Shown: in pieces, positions 17,403 through 26,911 of the stretch | How positions within the stretch are numbered: the first letter of the stretch is position 1 | Layout of the letters: each line of letters begins with the position of its first letter | NCBI RefSeq assembly: GCF_004139715.1 | Contig: NZ_CP035544.1 | Location: forward strand, 806,001 to 870,000 | Direction: 5' to 3' | DNA from: Muriicola soli | GTDB taxonomy: Bacteria; Bacteroidota; Bacteroidia; Flavobacteriales; Flavobacteriaceae | DNA length: 64,000 nt | The notes under the pieces: model-generated | Seen by the model: only the letters and a program-made list of their open reading frames with translations | Told to the model about the DNA's origin: nothing | Database searches by the model: none | Translations under genes and position numbers: made by a program

Positions 17403-18467
17403 TTAAAGCCATTTGTTACGCTTAAAATACACCAGCATGCCCAGGGCAATTACAACCATTACTCCCAACATGATAAAATAACTGTATCGGTAATGAAGTT
17501 CGGGAAGAAAGTCGAAATTGGTTCCGTATATCCCGGCGATAAAGGTTAGGGGAATAAAAATGACCGAAAAAACGGTAAGGAACTTCATCACATCATTTAG
17601 CTTGCTGCTGATAGTAGTGTGATAGATATTAAGCTGATCGGAAAGAATCTCCCTGTAACTATCTGAAACTTCGTTGGCCTGACTAATATTATCTTCCAAC
17701 TCCTTGTAGTGCACATACGTAGCCTCTTTGATAAATTCAGATTCCATTTTGGCAAGGGTAAAAATCATTTCCTTCGCAGGTTTTATGCTCTTGCGCAGGA
17801 AATTCAGCTCTCTTTTGTAATTGTTGATCTCATTGATCACCACCTCATTCGGATTTAAAAGCAAATTGTCTTCGAGAGTTTCAATTTTTTCGCCTAAAAC
17901 ACTTAGGACATAGAGATAATTGTCGATCACAATATCTAGCAGAGCAAAAGTGAGGTAGTCTATGCCTCCGTGCCTGATCCTCCTCTTCTGTTTTCTAATC
18001 CTTTCCCTTACGGGTTCAAATACATCGCCTCGTTTTTCCTGAAAGGATATCAGGACGGTATCGGTTAAAATAATACTGAGATTCTCAACATTGATGAGGT
18101 GCGACTCTTCGTTTTGCTGTAGCATTTTGATGCTGATCAGAATACAATTGTCATATTCAATCACTCTAGGTCTTGCCTGAGTATGCATGACCTCTGCAAG
18201 TACCAGGGTTTCCAGATCAAAGGTCTCAGCTATCTCCTTCATGATAGCCGCGTTGTGCAGGCCGTCTACATTTAACCAGGTAACAGTGTCTTTTTCTTTG
18301 TATTTAAGCACATCACGTACCAGCTGAAGGGCGTCCTCCTCCAGGCTAGTTTCATCAAAATCGATGATTCGTAGAAGAACCTCGTTAGCCTTCTTCTTAC
18401 CCCGGAATTTAAGGTCATCCGGGGACAAACCTATTTCCTGTTTTCCTTTTTTTATAAATCGAGCCAT
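17403..18467 (-). CDS. corA: CorA-family magnesium/cobalt channel with GTN filter
   Basis: This is an inner-membrane divalent-cation channel of about 354 residues. It has a long cytoplasmic N-terminal domain, a long helix, and two C-terminal membrane helices ending LVYFKRNKWL. The universal YGMN selectivity motif is YGTN here (Thr about position 316 from the chosen start), a substitution at the pore filter. The C-terminal basic tail is normal. ATG 18467 (MARFIKKG) was chosen over ATG 18473. It is the first of four cation-transport genes in a row (17.4-22.1 kb). Confidence 0.88.
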   Translation of the reverse strand: MARFIKKGKQEIGLSPDDLKFRGKKKANEVLLRIIDFDETSLEEDALQLVRDVLKYKEKDTVTWLNVDGLHNAAIMKEIAETFDLETLVLAEVMHTQARPRVIEYDNCILISIKMLQQNEESHLINVENLSIILTDTVLISFQEKRGDVFEPVRERIRKQKRRIRHGGIDYLTFALLDIVIDNYLYVLSVLGEKIETLEDNLLLNPNEVVINEINNYKRELNFLRKSIKPAKEMIFTLAKMESEFIKEATYVHYKELEDNISQANEVSDSYREILSDQLNIYHTTISSKLNDVMKFLTVFSVIFIPLTFIAGIYGTNFDFLPELHYRYSYFIMLGVMVVIALGMLVYFKRNKWL

Positions 18468-18576
18468 ATTCATTCAGGTTAGTTTTTTGCTACTAATTTG
18501 AAAACCGTATGGGTTGGATCATGATAATCTACGAATTTTTTGCTTGTTTTTATCAGAAACCGCCAGGGTCAGGACT

Positions 18577-19278
18577 TTAGCCCAGGGATACTCCGAATAA
18601 ATGGCCGATATAGGCAGTAACACCCATAGCTACTGTTCCCCAGAAGGTAATTCTCAAAATTGCTTTTTTTACGCTCGAGCCTCCTGCCCTGGCGGCATAC
18701 GCCCCAAGAATAATCAGGAATAGTGTGGTGAGCACGTATTGCCAGACGATCATATAAGAGACCGGCAGCAGCATTGCAGCAATCACTGGCAATACCCCTC
18801 CAAGAATAAAAGAAGCCCCGGAAGCCAGGGCCGCTTGAAGGGGCCTGGCTCTGGTCATACTATTGATTCCCAGTTCGTCCCTTGCGTGGGCTCCAAGCGC
18901 GTCGTATTCTGTCAATTCCTTGGCTACCTTCATGGCCAGGTCTGGACTCAGTCCCCTTTGTCTGTATATCATAGCTAATTCCTCCAATTCCTCATCAGGC
19001 ATATCAACGAGCTCTTGTTGCTCTCTGGCAAGGTCCGAAGTTTCTATATCAGTCTGCGAACTTACGGAAACGTACTCTCCTGCGGCCATTGACAGAGCAC
19101 CGGCCACGAGTCCGGCCACGCCTGCCAGAACTATGGATTCCCGGGATGTGGATGCTGCCGCTACGCCTATAATAAGGCTTGCTGTGGATAAAATTCCATC
19201 ATTTGCCCCCAGGATGGATGCACGCAGCCAACCACTTCGGCTAAGGTAGTGGTCCTCTTTTTTTGCTGAATTTTTCAT
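18577..19278 (-). CDS. VIT1/CCC1-family iron/manganese transporter
   Basis: This is a 233-residue inner-membrane protein with the family signatures GANDGILSTASLIIGVAAAS and AAGEYVSVSSQTD, a cytosolic helical domain with Glu-rich DEELEELAMIYRQRG, and more membrane helices at the C-terminus. VIT/CCC1 proteins transport Fe2+ or Mn2+, usually by proton exchange. It lies between the CorA gene and a cation antiporter gene, all on the same strand. Confidence 0.9.
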   Translation of the reverse strand: MKNSAKKEDHYLSRSGWLRASILGANDGILSTASLIIGVAAASTSRESIVLAGVAGLVAGALSMAAGEYVSVSSQTDIETSDLAREQQELVDMPDEELEELAMIYRQRGLSPDLAMKVAKELTEYDALGAHARDELGINSMTRARPLQAALASGASFILGGVLPVIAAMLLPVSYMIVWQYVLTTLFLIILGAYAARAGGSSVKKAILRITFWGTVAMGVTAYIGHLFGVSLG

Positions 19279-19335
19279 GGTGTTCTATTAGCACAAGGCT
19301 TTATTCTACTTTGCCCATGAGTTCAAAGTAACATT

Positions 19336-20526
19336 TTATGCTGGAATTTCCTTTTTTCGGGCACTGATCTTCTCGGTCAAGGCAATCCAGAAAGGGCTGA
19401 TCCCGATAGTAAGGGAGATCAGGGAGATGGTAAAATCATAAGCATAGTCTGTGAGTATCTCCAGGTTGAGAGCTGTTATACAAATGAGAAAACTCAATTC
19501 TCCGATCTGTGCCAGCATGGCACCTCCAAAAATAGCTTCCCTCCATGAGTTGTTGTACGCCTTTAATATCAGCGTATTGATGGCGTGATTCAGAAAAAAA
19601 ACAGCGACGAGAACAAGGCCCAGGGGAAGGAGGTTGTCTAATAAGAAAGCAATGTTGATCTGTGCTCCGATACTGATAAAAAAAACAGCTACAAAAAGGA
19701 TCCTGAACGAATGAATAGCATCGTGAATCCATCGCGTCGCCTTCCCGGCGTGCATGACCAGTCCGCCTACAAATGCCCCCAAGGCTTCCGAAATTCCGAA
19801 CATCCCGGCAACAACAGCTCCAGCAAAACAAAAAAACAAGGCCAGGAAAACCTGTAACTCGTGGTCTTTCATGATCGTTTCCCTGAAGGGCAGCCAGGTG
19901 ATTTCTTTCCGGATATAAATGTAAATGATGATAGAAATGATAAGGATACCTCCAAATATCTTAAGGAGAATAGACTCTGTTGAGGTATCCTCGCCTCCAA
20001 AAATTGAGATAAGAATCAGGATGGGGGCAATTGCAATATCTTGTGCCAGAAGGATACTGGACACGTTCTGACCTATCTTTTTATCCAATAGTTTTTTGTC
20101 TTCCAATATCTTGAAGATAACTGCGGAACTTGAGAGCGCGATAACAAAGCCCAGGACTATAATTCTGGTAGATTCCCATCCAAATAGCATACCTATTCCC
20201 CACACCACTCCAATGCTGAGGCTAAATTGACCCAGGGTGCCAAAAAGCGCCAGACGCCAATTACCAACGAAAGAATACAAATCGATCTCCATCCCGATAA
20301 AGAAGAACAACAGTATGATTCCAAGCTCACCTACATACCGGATAGAAGTTTCATCACCGATCAGATCAAAGCCGTGTTGCCCGATCAGCACGCCGAGAAG
20401 GATATAGGCCAGGAGGGTAGGCTGCTTTATTTTTTTCAGAAGAAAGCCCGAAACAACTACGGCCAGGCCAACGATGCAGATAAGGGTGATAGATGTGTGA
20501 AAACCGGTGAGAAAAATCAGATCCAT
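19336..20526 (-). CDS. CPA2-family cation:proton antiporter
   Basis: This is a 396-residue inner-membrane protein with about 12 helices, KefB/KefC type without an RCK nucleotide-binding domain (the C-terminus stops after the transport domain). It has GMEIDLYSF and the sodium/proton pocket-like stretch EALGAFVGGLV. Transport of K+ or Na+ against H+ is expected. It is divergent from the CPA1 gene at 20824, with a 297-bp shared regulatory region between. Confidence 0.88.
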   Translation of the reverse strand: MDLIFLTGFHTSITLICIVGLAVVVSGFLLKKIKQPTLLAYILLGVLIGQHGFDLIGDETSIRYVGELGIILLFFFIGMEIDLYSFVGNWRLALFGTLGQFSLSIGVVWGIGMLFGWESTRIIVLGFVIALSSSAVIFKILEDKKLLDKKIGQNVSSILLAQDIAIAPILILISIFGGEDTSTESILLKIFGGILIISIIIYIYIRKEITWLPFRETIMKDHELQVFLALFFCFAGAVVAGMFGISEALGAFVGGLVMHAGKATRWIHDAIHSFRILFVAVFFISIGAQINIAFLLDNLLPLGLVLVAVFFLNHAINTLILKAYNNSWREAIFGGAMLAQIGELSFLICITALNLEILTDYAYDFTISLISLTIGISPFWIALTEKISARKKEIPA

Positions 20527-20823
20527 AGTTTTAAATCAAGCGATTTATGCGAATTACAATGATGATATTATATTGATTGAATTCATAAATTTTCCTATCT
20601 CTGGCAAATGCAATTTTAGATTACCCTTAAGAAAAGAAGGTAATATAGTTGTGGAAGGTCGGAATTAATCGGCAATAATCAAATTCAATACAAAACAGTT
20701 TTGCCGCATTTTTTTGCCCTCCTTATTCCATGAAAATTGTGTAGGTGGGCTTGACTTTAGGTGATAAAAATCAGCTTCGCGCTTTTTCATTTCCCGAAGG
20801 ACCAGTACATTTGGCAGATGCAT
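20527..20823. promoter_or_regulatory. Shared regulatory region between two cation antiporters
   Basis: This 297-bp region holds no gene. It is AT-rich, with a loose inverted repeat near 20620-20642 (TTACCCTT / AAGGTAA) and a T-tract at 20707-20716. No confident -7 or -33 element was found. Confidence 0.4.
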
Positions 20824-22062
20824 ATGGATCTCTTTACCATCACGGCTATTCTGGTATTCTTGTCGGCCTTTTTCGGATATATCAATGTCCGTTTTCTAAA
20901 AATGCCGAATACCATTGGGCTAATGTTTATCACCATCCTCTTTACCCTGGCTGTTTTTGCCCTGAGTTACGTAGATCCTACCTTATTGAACGCAGAGCGG
21001 TATATCTTATCGCAAATCGACTTTAAGACGGTGCTCTTGGATGTTATGCTGAGTTTTCTCCTTTTTGCAGGAGCTATGCATACCGACTTTGAACAATTGA
21101 AGAAACACCGATGGCCCATTCTGAGCTTCTCTACTTTGGGCGTAATCACTTCCACTTTCCTTGTGGGAACTCTGGTATATTATCTGCTCATCCTTTTGGG
21201 AATGAATGTTCCTTATATTCAGTGTTTGTTGTTTGGAGCATTAATATCTCCAACAGATCCAATAGCTGTACTCGGTATTCTCAAACAGGCGGGTGTGCCC
21301 AAAAAGTTAGAAACAAAAATTGTAGGCGAGTCTTTATTTAATGACGGAGTAGGAGTAGTAGTTTTTCTCACCCTCTTTGAAATAGCCTCACCTTCTGAAG
21401 AAACACTCACAGCATGGAGCGTTATCGAATTATTTGGGGTCGAGGTTTTGGGTGGACTTGCCCTGGGCTTGTTGTTAGGTTGGATAACCTATCGACTAAT
21501 GAGGACAATAGATGATTATGATATTGAGGTAATTATTACCCTGGCTACTGTAATGACGGGCACAGTGATCGCCCACAAACTGCATGTCTCAGCCCCCTTG
21601 GCCATGGTGGTTGCAGGATTGCTGATCGGTAACGATCGCCTGCGGGAAAGTGCGATGTCTGAAAGTACCATCATCTATGTTGATAAGTTCTGGGAATTGA
21701 TAGATATACTATTAAATACACTTCTCTTTGTGCTTTTGGGAATGGAAATATTGGTGCTCACCTATACCCCGGATTACCTTATCGCAGGACTTATTGCGAT
21801 CCCGGTTGTTCTCGGCTGTCGGTATGTTTCCTTGCTGCTTCCAATCAATTTCTTTAAAAAGAAACTCGAATTTGTTCCAAGGACAGACCTTATTATGACC
21901 TGGGGAGGCCTTAGGGGTGCCATATCCATTGCACTGGCGCTCGGACTTACCGAGGCGATGAACAGGGATCTATTTTTATTGATTACTTACGTAGTGGTCG
22001 TCTTTTCGATTATCGTTCAGGGTCTAACCGTTGGCAGATTGGTGAAAAAGGTGGCGGGGTAA
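20824..22062 (+). CDS. CPA1-family sodium/proton antiporter (NhaP type)
   Basis: This is a 412-residue inner-membrane protein with about 12 helices. Key signatures are ISPTDPIAVLGILK, NDGVGVVVF (the acidic transport-site region) and WGGLRGAISIALAL. It exports Na+ in exchange for H+, which is useful in salt-rich habitats. An upstream open frame (from 20761) adds an implausible N-terminus, and MDLFTITAILVFL at 20824 is the natural start. Confidence 0.9.
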   Translation: MDLFTITAILVFLSAFFGYINVRFLKMPNTIGLMFITILFTLAVFALSYVDPTLLNAERYILSQIDFKTVLLDVMLSFLLFAGAMHTDFEQLKKHRWPILSFSTLGVITSTFLVGTLVYYLLILLGMNVPYIQCLLFGALISPTDPIAVLGILKQAGVPKKLETKIVGESLFNDGVGVVVFLTLFEIASPSEETLTAWSVIELFGVEVLGGLALGLLLGWITYRLMRTIDDYDIEVIITLATVMTGTVIAHKLHVSAPLAMVVAGLLIGNDRLRESAMSESTIIYVDKFWELIDILLNTLLFVLLGMEILVLTYTPDYLIAGLIAIPVVLGCRYVSLLLPINFFKKKLEFVPRTDLIMTWGGLRGAISIALALGLTEAMNRDLFLLITYVVVVFSIIVQGLTVGRLVKKVAG

Positions 22063-22103
22063 CTACTTGCCATTGCGGGTCTAAGACAAAAATAAATTGC
22101 TTC

Positions 22104-22787
22104 TTATTTAATCAATCTCAGCGCTTCTCTTTTGCTAAGCGAATGTAGTTGGGTTGCTTCAACAAATTGGGAGACCCAAATCGGGTTGGTTTTGCTGTAT
22201 TCCCTTAGGATCCAACCTATGGCCTTATTGATGAAGAACTCTTTAGATCCGGTAAGATAGTGAATGGTATCGGCCAGGAACTCAGTGTCTACCTCTGCCT
22301 TGTACTTTAATTGGAAGAGGAGTACAGAGCGTTGCAGCCAAATGTTCCCAGTGCCTAGCCATTTACTTGTAATCTCGGTTCTTTGTTCCGGGAAGGCTTT
22401 AAAATAATTACCTACAAGGTTGGCAGCAATAAAGTCTACGGTATCCCACCAGGATTTGTGCGTTATTAGGTTCTCGAAGAGAAGGTAATCCTCCTTGGCT
22501 ACCACTTTTAGTTTTTTTTTCGCCAATTCCTGGGCCATATAGTGATTCTCCCGTTCAGGAAGTTTCCAAAGTTTAATGACCAATTCTTTTATGTCGGAGC
22601 GCAGCGGCGGGAGGTGTTTTCTAAAAAGTTCTTTCTGGATATCCCTTCTAACGGGCGACTTAAGGCCATAAAATTCAAATTGATCCCGCATATAGGCTTT
22701 TTGGCCATGGGCAACTGCCGGATCACCCTCCTTTTTACAGCGCTCTACCCATAGGTTCAAAAAAGTTAATACATCAGAAGTTGCCAA
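22104..22787 (-). CDS. AlkD-like DNA alkylation repair protein
   Basis: This is a 227-residue, all-helical HEAT-repeat protein. Motifs typical of the family are YGLKSPVRR, the Trp/Asp pair in SWWDTVDF, and KAIGWILREYSK. AlkD excises N3- and N7-alkylated purines; the homologue's exact substrate is not shown. It is convergent with the CPA1 gene. Confidence 0.9.
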   Translation of the reverse strand: MATSDVLTFLNLWVERCKKEGDPAVAHGQKAYMRDQFEFYGLKSPVRRDIQKELFRKHLPPLRSDIKELVIKLWKLPERENHYMAQELAKKKLKVVAKEDYLLFENLITHKSWWDTVDFIAANLVGNYFKAFPEQRTEITSKWLGTGNIWLQRSVLLFQLKYKAEVDTEFLADTIHYLTGSKEFFINKAIGWILREYSKTNPIWVSQFVEATQLHSLSKREALRLIK

Positions 22788-22917
22788 GATCTTGATAATT
22801 TCCCTTCAATTCAAATATAGGCATTGAGAACCAGAGACCTTTTCACTTCCATTAGACAGGAACATTATAGTTTACGGCCGAATCATTCTTTTTTCTAATT
22901 TTATACAAAATCAACCG

Positions 22918-23994
22918 ATGACCGATAATCACCGATGTAAGAATTGCGACAGTAAACTGGAGCCCTCTTTTGAATTTTGCCCAAAGTGCGGGCAGGAAGT
23001 CTCCGATAATCTCACTTTCGGGATACTTTTCAGTAAGACGATCAGCGATTATTTTTCTGTGGATGCTCGATTCTTCAGAAGTTTTATTCCTCTTATGTTC
23101 AAACCGGGGGTACTTGCCCGGAAATTTGTCGATGGTAAAAGACTGTCTTATTTGCACCCTGCCCAGTTTTACCTGTTTATCTCCGTACTCTTTTTCTTTC
23201 TTTTTTCCTTTAACATCCGCAAAGCTGATAATGAGATGTCTGAAGCACTGAAAAAGGGAATGGACCAATCCCAGGCTGAGATTGTTGCAGACAGTATTCG
23301 ATTGCGGCCTCAGGATTCCATTCAATTGGCTAAAGCCAAGGATATGCTCCTGAAAAATAAAGACAAGTGGGGGATATCGGATGATGATATGAATGTTATT
23401 GATTCCGTAATGACCGAAACTGCAGAGAGTCCCGGGGGCATCAATACCGGAATGACCTTTGATTTTGACAAAGATGTTCTGGATTCCCTGATTGCTATCA
23501 ATGCTCCACAGGACGAGAAGCTAAAAGCGATGGGAATGGAAGATGACGCCAGCGGCTTTAATCGCAGGTTCTATGAGCAGATGCTTAAATTCTATGTGCA
23601 ACGGGGAGGAGGAATCCTAACGGCCTTATTTGATACTATTCCCATCGCAATGTTTTTACTAATGCCAATATTTGCAATTTTATTAAAGATATTTTATTGG
23701 AAACGCGGAAGTTTTGCCCATCACATGGTTTTCAGTTTCTATTTCTTCACCTTTTTATTTACTGCTTTATGTATTGTGATCCTGGCGAATAAAATAGTTG
23801 AAGTGCCGGTTTGGTTGGAAGTACTTCTAACTTTTTCTTACCTCTTTTATTTGATCCTCGCACTGCGAAATTTTTATCGCAGCAGTTGGCTGGGAGCCTT
23901 CTTAAAGGCCAATATGATATCCTTTATTTACATGCTAATCATTCTCCCGGTGGCATCTATAGTCATTATTTTTATGGCCTTTATGCTTTACTAG
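22918..23994 (+). CDS. DUF3667 membrane protein
   Basis: This is a 358-residue protein with an N-terminal zinc ribbon (two CxxC pairs: CKNC and CPKC, residues 7-24), followed by FFRSFIPLMFKPGVLARKFVDGKRLSYLHPAQFYLF, the DUF3667 signature stretch here shown only in part. There are four or five membrane helices, separated by a large acidic soluble insert (residues 105-220). Function is unknown; the ribbon suggests zinc binding. Confidence 0.88.
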   Translation: MTDNHRCKNCDSKLEPSFEFCPKCGQEVSDNLTFGILFSKTISDYFSVDARFFRSFIPLMFKPGVLARKFVDGKRLSYLHPAQFYLFISVLFFFLFSFNIRKADNEMSEALKKGMDQSQAEIVADSIRLRPQDSIQLAKAKDMLLKNKDKWGISDDDMNVIDSVMTETAESPGGINTGMTFDFDKDVLDSLIAINAPQDEKLKAMGMEDDASGFNRRFYEQMLKFYVQRGGGILTALFDTIPIAMFLLMPIFAILLKIFYWKRGSFAHHMVFSFYFFTFLFTALCIVILANKIVEVPVWLEVLLTFSYLFYLILALRNFYRSSWLGAFLKANMISFIYMLIILPVASIVIIFMAFMLY

Positions 23995-24002
23995 GGACTA
24001 TT

Positions 24003-24197
24003 CTATTTTTCGAAATACAAATAGATATACATGGCTGCGCCGAATTCGGTGGCATCTGTGGAGGTAAGTTTCCATCCATCTGCTGAGTATTTATTCAACA
24101 TATCCTGTATTCCCTTTTTAGAGGATTCCATGATATGATTTCGGCCGGCGAAGAGTTTAGAGTAATAAATCAGCGTTTCAACCTTGTAATGTGTCAT
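24003..24197 (-). CDS. DUF4177-like small protein
   Basis: This is about 64 residues (MTHYKVETLIYYSKLF, then KGIQDMLNKYSADGWKLTS, ending YIYLYFEK). The pattern of a beta strand, helix, GW turn and strand is typical of the DUF4177 family. The start was moved to ATG 24197; a longer frame upstream to 24254 looks unnatural. It follows the M14 peptidase gene and may share its transcript. Confidence 0.65.
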   Translation of the reverse strand: MTHYKVETLIYYSKLFAGRNHIMESSKKGIQDMLNKYSADGWKLTSTDATEFGAAMYIYLYFEK

Positions 24198-24210
24198 TGA
24201 AAAAATCTTT

Positions 24211-26666
24211 TTAATCCAACATAAACAGAGCATTGACCATAAATAGTTTTCCATTTTCCCAAAACCCTCTGAATAAGGGGTTGTCTACCATGTAAACCAC
24301 CTGGCCACGGCCGTTATTTTCCACCCCAAAAACCAGGGTATTGGCAATACTTTTTTGCGCCTCGCTCCCCGCAAAACCAGACATTGGTTTGGTGTTTTCT
24401 TCGAGATAAGCCACGCTGCCGTATTTGAGGTATTCGTATCGGTCATTACCAAGCTTCAGGCTGAAGTAGGTATCACCGTAACCAAAGGCCAGGGGATGCG
24501 TTGGATCGACCCTTGTTTTAAAAATGGCGCCTGTGATTTGCTGCTTCATGCGTTCGCGTTGTAAATCTTCATATAAACCCGGATCATCTTCTTTTTCTTT
24601 ATCGTCTTTTTCATTTTCCCTGGCTTTTATCCCGAATCCTTCTTTCCCGGCAAGAGCGTCAATGGCATTCCCCATGGCGACGAGTCGGCCTCCTTCTTTT
24701 ATCCAATCCCCAATCTTATTGAGCGTTCTGTCATCGAAGAAGGAACGATAGCCCTTCCATTGGGAAGGATAAGGATATCGTATTCTGAAAGGTCTACCCT
24801 GTTAAAGTAATCTGTGTCAAGGATCGTCAATGGATAATTCAATTGTTGTTCAAAAAAGTGCCATACCTCCCCGAAACTCAAGGTAGAAGTGGGTTCACCT
24901 GAAAGGACTCCCACTTTTACAGGGTTAATCATCTTTACGTCACTGGAACCAAAATCCTTGCCTTTGTCAACAAAGCCGGTTGAAACCGCCGTTACTTCCT
25001 TATTGGGGAATTCGGCCAGGATGTTGAAGAAACTCCGCATACTTTTAGGATCCTGGTTATCGGCTTTTGTAATGATCAGACTTCCCCTTTGGAATGTTTT
25101 ACCCTCCAGGGTAAATGGTAAATGGGCGGATCTTACTTTAATACCGGCACCCAGAAGTTTGGCCAAAAATCGCGCATCTTCCATGCTGTTCCAATCGGTA
25201 ACATAGGCGTAAGAGTTGCCAGGTGGATTTGGAGTATTAGCATTATTTTCAACCGATGTAGCATTAATCAGACTTGTAGAGGCTATGGCATTTAATCCAT
25301 AGGCATAGGGCAGGGACCAGGCAGTTATGTCATAGGTCAGGGAATCACTTAAAACGGCATCGGGTTCAAAGAGGACTTTAACCATTGTACCCTTGGTCTG
25401 GTCTGTGGAAACGATAAGGCTTTTGGAGTTCATTTGCATGCTACCGCTTTTTCCAGAGGCATAATCATAACCTTTTACCTGCCCATTAGCTCCTCTCCCG
25501 AATTCGATCTGATGTTGTTCCAACAACCTGGAAAGAGCAAGAATATGGTCTTCATTTCCATTGAGTACGTAGCTTTTGTATTTAAAATTCTTAGGGCCAT
25601 AGAATTTCCTGAATTCCTCGTTGAGTTTTGTATGATTTTGAGAAGCCACTTCCACCGTTGATAGGCCTGTGGTGTGATGATGGGCTATCCTGTCTTTCAA
25701 AGTAAGGGTGTCGCCAATACTCGTTTTAACCCCTAATCCGGCACGGCCACTTCCCCCTTGTTCATAGGTCATCCCGATAGCGCCATTATAGGTAGGGTAG
25801 GTATCCCCGTAGCTGGGATAGAACAGGTCGAATCGTTCTTTGGTAAAATAAAACCAGCCATTGGCATCAAAGTACCTGGCGTGATTTCTCCCCAAAGTCT
25901 CCTGAAAAGAGCGTTGGAAAGGTGTAATCACCTCGTGAAAGGGTTCTGCCGAGGGCGCAAAGAAATACGGATTGTCAATGCCTTGCTCATGGAAATCCAC
26001 ATGGATATGCGGCAGCCAACGGTTGTACATCACCAGCCGTTGCCGACTCTCCACTTGAGTGAGCCAGGCCCAATCCCGATTGAGATCGAACATATAGTGG
26101 TTGGCACGTCCGCTTAACCAGCCTTCGTGGTGTTCCTTGCTGTCTGGGTTTACCTGATAGGGGGTATTTTTAAATGAATTGTAAAAGTTAACATATCGAT
26201 CCCGGCCATCGGGGTTAATGCAGGGATCAATGATGACGACAGTGTTTTCAAGATAATCCTTTTTACTGGTCAGTAATTCGTAAATGGTTTGCATGGAAGC
26301 TTCTGTACTTACACTTTCATTACCGTGCACATTATAACTGAGCCAGACAATGGCTTTAGAGGCATTCCCTCCTCCTTTTGTGCTTTTCAGATGTTCAGTT
26401 CTAATTTCCTCGAGCTGTCGCAGGTTCTCCGCAGAGGAGACATAAGCCAATAGCAGGGGTCTTCTTTCGTTGGTTTTACCATAAGACTTCAATTGAACCA
26501 AATCGGGTACGGTAGCCGCCAGGTATTCGTAATATTCAACTACCTGGTGGTGTCTTGAAAACTGTGTCCCGAGCTCGTAACCCAGAAAGTCGGAGGGCGA
26601 CTGAATAGTTTGAGAAAATGTAAAAAACGGGAGAACGAAAAGAAGGAATAGGAATTGTTTTTTCAT
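24211..26666 (-). pseudogene. Exported M14 zinc carboxypeptidase, split by a frameshift
   Basis: This is an approximately 820-residue secreted peptidase. It begins with a signal peptide (MKKQFLFLLFVLPFF). The M14 core has NVHGNES (zinc ligands His and Glu), NPDGRDRY, DLNRDWAW and a third ligand in HVDFHEQG. The large C-terminal part is a non-catalytic domain. The frame stops at 24699, while the rest of the protein continues in another frame (24211-24675); reading through in that frame gives FFDDRTLNKIGDWIKEGGR, so one base is missing near 24755-24764. An upstream ATG at 26729 is unlikely. All catalytic residues lie before the break. Confidence 0.83.
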
Positions 26667-26733
26667 AAGAATGATCTGCAATGAGAATCTCAAATCTAAG
26701 GATTTAAATTGAAATGTTCTCAGCCTCATAAGA

Positions 26734-26784
26734 GTGAAGATTTGGCATTAATAAAGGTGAAGATTTGGCATTAATAAAGGTGAA
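26734..26784. repeat. 23-bp tandem repeat, 2.2 copies
   Basis: The unit GTGAAGATTTGGCATTAATA plus AAG occurs twice in perfect tandem (26734-26756 and 26757-26779), plus 5 bases of a third. It lies in the spacer between the M14 gene start and bshC. Confidence 0.9.
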
Positions 26785-26864
26785 TATTCAGGAGAATAGG
26801 GTTGTTCGTATCGCAAATTTGGTATCAGGATGGAAATTGAAACAACTTAACGTATTTTTAGGAA

Positions 26865-26891
26865 TTGAAAAATGCCAGAACCTTATCTTTG
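26865..26891 (+). promoter_or_regulatory. Candidate promoter of bshC
   Basis: TATCTTTG (26884-26891) matches TAnnTTTG; a TTG lies at 26865-26867, 16 bp before it, which is slightly short. The start codon is 20 bp downstream of the box. Confidence 0.45.
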
Positions 26892-26911
26892 GAAGGCAGT
26901 AACCCATCAAT

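Noticed and set aside
20761-20823. Longer start of the CPA1 antiporter
   Set aside because: The extra 21 residues are not membrane-like and are unlike the family; MDLFTIT at 20824 is natural.
22852-23325. A 157-codon minus-strand frame
   Set aside because: It is opposite the DUF3667 gene and shows no recognisable domain.
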